A DNA stretch of 64,000 nt from Opeltia flavorubescens (Eukaryota; Ascomycota; Lecanoromycetes; Teloschistales; Teloschistaceae). Below the pieces are notes generated by a model. That model ran no database searches and was not told the origin of the DNA. It was given only the letters and a program-made list of their open reading frames with translations. The stretch's first letter is position 1; each line of letters starts with the position of its first letter. Positions 62,477-64,000 of this stretch are shown one piece after another. The translations under genes were made by a program, and so were the position numbers. The stretch spans positions 1,240,001 to 1,304,000 of the forward strand of contig KE546980.1 in assembly GCA_000442125.1 (NCBI GenBank), read 5' to 3'.

Positions 62477-64000
62477 ATGGCTGGCCCTGGGGACTCAGAC
62501 TTTAAAGTCGACTGCGATACCTTGAAAGGCGCGGATCAGCTTCTGTGTCGTCTTCAAGACCCTTACAGTGAAAATGCAAGTGTTTAGATTCTCAATCATG
62601 CGGTGTCTGTATGCTTACTCATGATTCAACAGGCTCGCGCTGGTGCATTCTGGGCTTCCCTCGCTACATCGATAGCATTCATGCTTTTAATCACAATCAC
62701 CTTTTCCCTCATGCGACCACGCAACACAATCGTTTACGCTCCCAAGGTCAAATATGCAGATGAGAAACACATGCCACCTAAGATCGGGAAGGGGCTGCTC
62801 GATTGGGTGAGACCGGTATTGGGGGCAAAAGAGGCGTTGTTGGTAGAAAAAACCGGACTGGATGCTGCAATATTTCTCCGCTTCACGAGGATGCTGAGGA
62901 ATATTTTTCTTGTTCTAAGCATCATCGGTGTCGCCGTCATCCTACCCACTAACGTCATTTCCGCCGACAAGAAAGCCATCGAACAGGTGACAAAGGGCAA
63001 AGCAAGCTTTTTCGTCACCATGACCCCCCAATACGTCAGCCGCAACCACAAATCTTCCCTTTGGGTTCATGTCATCAGTGTATGGGTCATTGACCTGGTG
63101 GTCGCTTTTTTCTTGTGGCAGAATTACGGCGCCATTGTCCGGTTGAGGAGACAGTACTTCGATAGCCCGGAGTATTTGATGAGCTTACATTCACGTACAC
63201 TCATGGTCACGGATATTCCACCAGCAGATCGAACGGATGAAGGGATTCTGAGACTTGTGGATCAAGTCGAGCATACTGCAGGACTTCCCAGAGCTGCCAT
63301 CGGACGCAATGTCAAAGAATTACCTGATATGATTGAAGAATACGACGAAGCGGTGCGTGAGCTAGAATCGGTGCTGGCCAAATATCTAAAGAACCCCGAT
63401 AATTTGCCTGCCAAGCGGCCAACAATGCGCGCCTCAAAGAAATATCGAGCAAACAATGGTGGAGATAAGGTGGATTCAATCGATTATCTCACGGGCCGCA
63501 TCCGTGAGTTGGAGATCGAAATCAATCACGTTCGTGAATCAGTCGACAAGCGAAATGCAATGCCGTTTGGATTCGCGAGCTATGAACGTATTGAAGACGC
63601 GCACACCGTTGCCTATGCTGCGCAGAAAAAGCATCCTCAAGGCACTACTATTCGTTTGGCACCGCGGCCAAGCGACATCATCTGGCAGAATCTTCCCCTC
63701 TCCAAAAGTCAGCGTCGGTGGAGGCGGATTTGGAATAACTTTTGGATCGCTATTCTGACCCTTGTCTGGACCGCCCCCAACGCTCTGATCGCCATCTTCC
63801 TCGCGAATCTGGGAAACCTTGCTTCAATCTGGCCGGGATTCCGACACACGTATCAAAACAACCCGAAATTCTGGTCTGCGGTTCAGGGTATTGCGTCCCC
63901 TGCATTGACATCGTTAATTTACCTGATCCTTCCGATTATCTTCCGAAGACTGTCCATTCGAGGCGGAGACACGACGAAAACCTCCAGGGAACGTCACGTC
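62477..64000 (+). CDS. CSC1/OSCA/TMEM63-type calcium-permeable channel, 5' part
   Basis: Two exons are visible (62,477-62,575; 62,633 to the window end), 489 residues, and the gene continues beyond. The N-terminal RSN1-type membrane segment (FWASLATSIAFMLLITITFSL) is followed by YAPKVKYADEKHMPPKIG, LRMLRNIFLVLSIIGVAVILPTNV-like helices and a large PHM7-type cytosolic domain (about 210-370: SRTLMVTDIPPADRTDEG, FGFASYERIEDAH). Then the 7TM region begins (NFWIAILTLVWTAPNALIAIFLANL). Known: these proteins are osmo- or mechanosensitive channels in the plasma membrane. The only in-phase intron has a GC donor (AAT|GCAAGT) and an AACAG acceptor. The start ATG is the first in frame. Confidence 0.9.

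Overview
The window looks like nuclear DNA of a filamentous ascomycete (Pezizomycotina). Introns are mostly 45-65 bp with GT-AG borders. The genes are typical of this group (Atg11, Dap1, a StrI-like Gfo/Idh protein, a CSC1 channel). The first 22.4 kb is a repeat block carrying the signature of repeat-induced point mutation (RIP): CpA and TpG are almost absent while CpG, GpC, GG and CC survive. The class may be Leotiomycetes, but that is a low-confidence guess.

Bases 1-22,426 are an extremely AT-rich graveyard without a protein-coding ORF of even 60 codons. Several fossils can still be read. A Fot1/pogo-like DNA transposon lies at about 1.55-3.35 kb. A Ty3/gypsy LTR element with a chromodomain-like tail runs from about 3.54 to 21.86 kb. 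An 8.9 kb block with related inverted ends (about 6.30-15.22 kb) lies inside its reverse transcriptase region, and a 0.25 kb relative (5.25-5.51 kb) sits just downstream of its gag region. Tandem repeats and a recurrent near-palindrome fill parts of the 8.9 kb block. The edge of the AT block is occupied by a 647 bp, very GC-rich, non-RIPed element (22,427-23,073) with 19 bp terminal inverted repeats and TA flanks.

From 23.1 kb on the sequence is ordinary gene-rich euchromatin. In order: Dap1-type cytochrome b5-like protein (+), M28 glutamate carboxypeptidase/transferrin-receptor-like protein (+), a large predicted trypsin-like/CorA-like fusion (-), a divergent 391-aa protein with one membrane segment (+), Atg11 (-), an MFS transporter (-), a nine-exon conserved fungal protein (-), Nhp6-type HMG-box protein (-), Osh/Kes1 oxysterol-binding protein (-), phosphoglucomutase (-), oligoribonuclease Rex2 (-), a Gfo/Idh oxidoreductase (+), an unrecognised 558-aa protein (+), an unrecognised 399-aa membrane protein (+), a CCDC174-like protein (-), homoserine dehydrogenase (+), class II fructose-bisphosphate aldolase (+), and the 5' part of a CSC1/OSCA-type channel (+) that runs off the window.

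The genes do not form one pathway or a secondary-metabolite cluster; most are housekeeping. Three close divergent pairs probably share promoters: fusion protein/391-aa protein, Rex2/Gfo-Idh, and CCDC174/homoserine dehydrogenase. The most unusual items are the nested RIPed structure with its unclassified 8.9 kb insert, the GC-rich boundary element, and the protease-like/CorA-like fusion next to its divergent partner. Exon borders were inferred by eye from splice signals and reading frame; each multi-exon model given sums to a whole number of codons.
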